A stretch of DNA of 64,000 bases from an uncultured Clostridia bacterium (GTDB taxonomy: Bacteria; Bacillota; Clostridia; TANB77; CAG-508), in NCBI GenBank assembly GCA_948805675.1, contig CAQIBN010000002.1:62001-126000 (forward strand), given 5' to 3'. The notes below the pieces were generated by a model, which saw only the letters and a list, made by a program, of their open reading frames with translations, made no database searches and was not told the origin of the DNA. Positions 62,909-64,000 of the stretch are shown piece after piece. The first letter of the stretch is position 1. Each line of letters opens with the position of its first letter. A program made the position numbers and the translations under genes.

Positions 62909-64000
62909 CTACATGGTTAATGTTCCATTTGGTGTATTTAATATTATTAATATATCTTCTTCTCTTCCTGTTTTGGCATTTATATATACTAAAAACTCTC
63001 TATCTTCTACTTTTCCTTTAAATTCCCAGCATAATACTTCTGTTTGATATTCTGTTGGTATTACTGCTAATCCTTCACTTAAAATTTCTAAATCTTTATT
63101 CAAAGATTCCTTTGCCTTTTCTTTTGTTATTTGTACTTCTTCTAAATTTCTTTCATTATGTGAATTTAAATATCCTGTTGTTTCTATTCCTAAAATTTCT
63201 CCATTATCTAAAGCAACCTTTAATTTTACTAAATCTGGATACATTATTACATCATTTTGCATATAAGCATAATTTATAGTTACAATTCCTTCTTGTTTTA
63301 TATAATAAGTTTCCTTCATATTATTAATTCCTCTTGTATCTAAGAACTCTTTACCTAATTCATTTGCTCTTTCTTGTGTTATTGTTTCTACCTCAACATT
63401 CCTATTATAGTTCATAAAAACTACATGTCCACCTTTTTTAGAAATTGAAATCCATAAATTAGCTTCACTATCATTATCTGTTTTTACAACAAAGTCATAT
63501 GAAGGAATATTAGCATTTTCAGATATACCATTTGAATTTATTTCTTTTATTTTATCTTTTCCTATAAATTCTTCTGCTATACTCTTTGCTTTGCCTTCAT
63601 CAATATCTTCTCCTGTTAATCCCTTTCTTTCTGGATTAGTCATATGTTCAGAAAATGCCCCATCATAAATTAAACCAGCATATTCGTGAAAATTTTCTTC
63701 TAGATTGCTAAAGCTATCTTTAGATATATTACTTACTTGTTGAGCAAATGCATTTGTTCCTTTTTTTGCTAATTCTCCAAAACTTATTCTACCATTATTT
63801 ATATCAGCTGATAACTGATTAAGAGTATTTTCTAATTCCACTGCATATGAATGTAACTCTTTTAAATTATTTAGATCTTCTTGTGATAGTGATTCATTAT
63901 ATATATTTTTTCTTGATAATGAATAACTATAATCGCTAACCTGATTTAAAAACTTTGCTGTATTTGATAATTCATTACTATCTATTGGAAGTCTTGCTAA
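62909..64000 (-). CDS. ypeB: Germination protein YpeB, C-terminal part (runs off window)
   Basis: The reading frame is open to the right edge of the window (363 codons plus stop), so the N-terminus is missing. LPIDSNELSNTAKFLNQVSDY and the ELNNLQ-like helical region are typical of YpeB, followed by two PepSY-like domains (for example KAKSIAEEFIGKDKI and ERANELGKEFLDTRG). YpeB is needed for stability and control of the spore cortex hydrolase SleB, whose gene would be expected just outside the window. An internal ATG-like start at 63841 is not a gene start. Confidence 0.9.
   Translation of the reverse strand, partial: LARLPIDSNELSNTAKFLNQVSDYSYSLSRKNIYNESLSQEDLNNLKELHSYAVELENTLNQLSADINNGRISFGELAKKGTNAFAQQVSNISKDSFSNLEENFHEYAGLIYDGAFSEHMTNPERKGLTGEDIDEGKAKSIAEEFIGKDKIKEINSNGISENANIPSYDFVVKTDNDSEANLWISISKKGGHVVFMNYNRNVEVETITQERANELGKEFLDTRGINNMKETYYIKQEGIVTINYAYMQNDVIMYPDLVKLKVALDNGEILGIETTGYLNSHNERNLEEVQITKEKAKESLNKDLEILSEGLAVIPTEYQTEVLCWEFKGKVEDREFLVYINAKTGREEDILIILNTPNGTLTM

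Noticed and set aside
62909..63841. A complete 310-aa gene starting at 63841
   Set aside because: The frame is open and YpeB-like up to the window edge, so the start lies outside the window.

Overview
The window comes from a very AT-rich, spore-forming, Gram-positive anaerobe of the Clostridia type. The evidence is SpoIIE, YpeB, an alpha/beta SASP and CotF-family coat proteins, a sortase with a sortase substrate, Firmicutes-like gene orders (gdpP/rplI/dnaB, rpoB/rpoC, tatD/yabE, radC/mreBCD/minC), and mostly AGA arginine codons. No tRNA or rRNA gene was found. Nearly all genes lie on the minus strand. The plus-strand genes are mecA and a three-gene cluster beside spoIIE.

The main discovery is a decoding anomaly. 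Eleven conserved genes (rpoC, rpoB, an AI-2E-family permease gene, acpS, spoIIE, minC, mreB, mecA, pcrA, prfA and a virD4/traG-type gene) are each broken by a +1 frame change, spoIIE twice. That makes 12 breaks. At all 12 the break falls on an in-frame CGG codon, and dropping the C so that the next codon is GGA or GGT (Gly) restores the conserved protein exactly. Reading by eye, I found no other in-frame CGG in any gene of the window, including 3,673 codons of one giant gene. The trinucleotide CGG is common in the other two codon phases (AAC GGA, GGC GGA, TCG GAA). The simplest reading is that CGG is not an arginine codon here. It would be an unassigned or quadruplet-decoded codon (CGGA/CGGT = Gly) at which ribosomes shift +1 efficiently, since both large RNA polymerase subunits and release factor 1 depend on it.

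Layout. 1-2.4 kb: tilS (partial), an inverted-repeat element, dnaB, rplI. 2.8-6.4 kb: three small membrane proteins, then gdpP. 6.4-14.3 kb: rpoC and rpoB, separated by a large palindrome. 14.7-19.5 kb: sortase, permease, YabE-like G5/3D protein, TatD, AcpS, and a second inverted-repeat element. 19.6-32.6 kb: WG-repeat protein and an 11-kb sortase-anchored surface protein. 33-37 kb: spoIIE and a divergent three-gene plus-strand cluster. 37-44.5 kb: the cell-shape operon (DUF4321, radC, mreB, mreC, mreD, mrdA, minC), then mecA on the plus strand. 44.6-50.6 kb: M23 peptidase, two CotF proteins, PcrA, a small phosphatase, a ZIP transporter. 50.7-58.2 kb: RF1, an SbcC/SbcD-like (YhaN/YhaO-like) pair, and a VirD4-like coupling ATPase with two unknown small genes. 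58.4-64 kb: a DnaJ-family protein, Ddl, MurF, SASP, YpeB (partial).

A second unexplained feature is a family of four diverged intergenic elements of about 170 bp (near 2.6, 3.9, 21.4 and 62.3 kb). Each ends in the same place, directly against a strong hairpin whose sequence differs from copy to copy. They may be a small RNA family or a MITE-like repeat.
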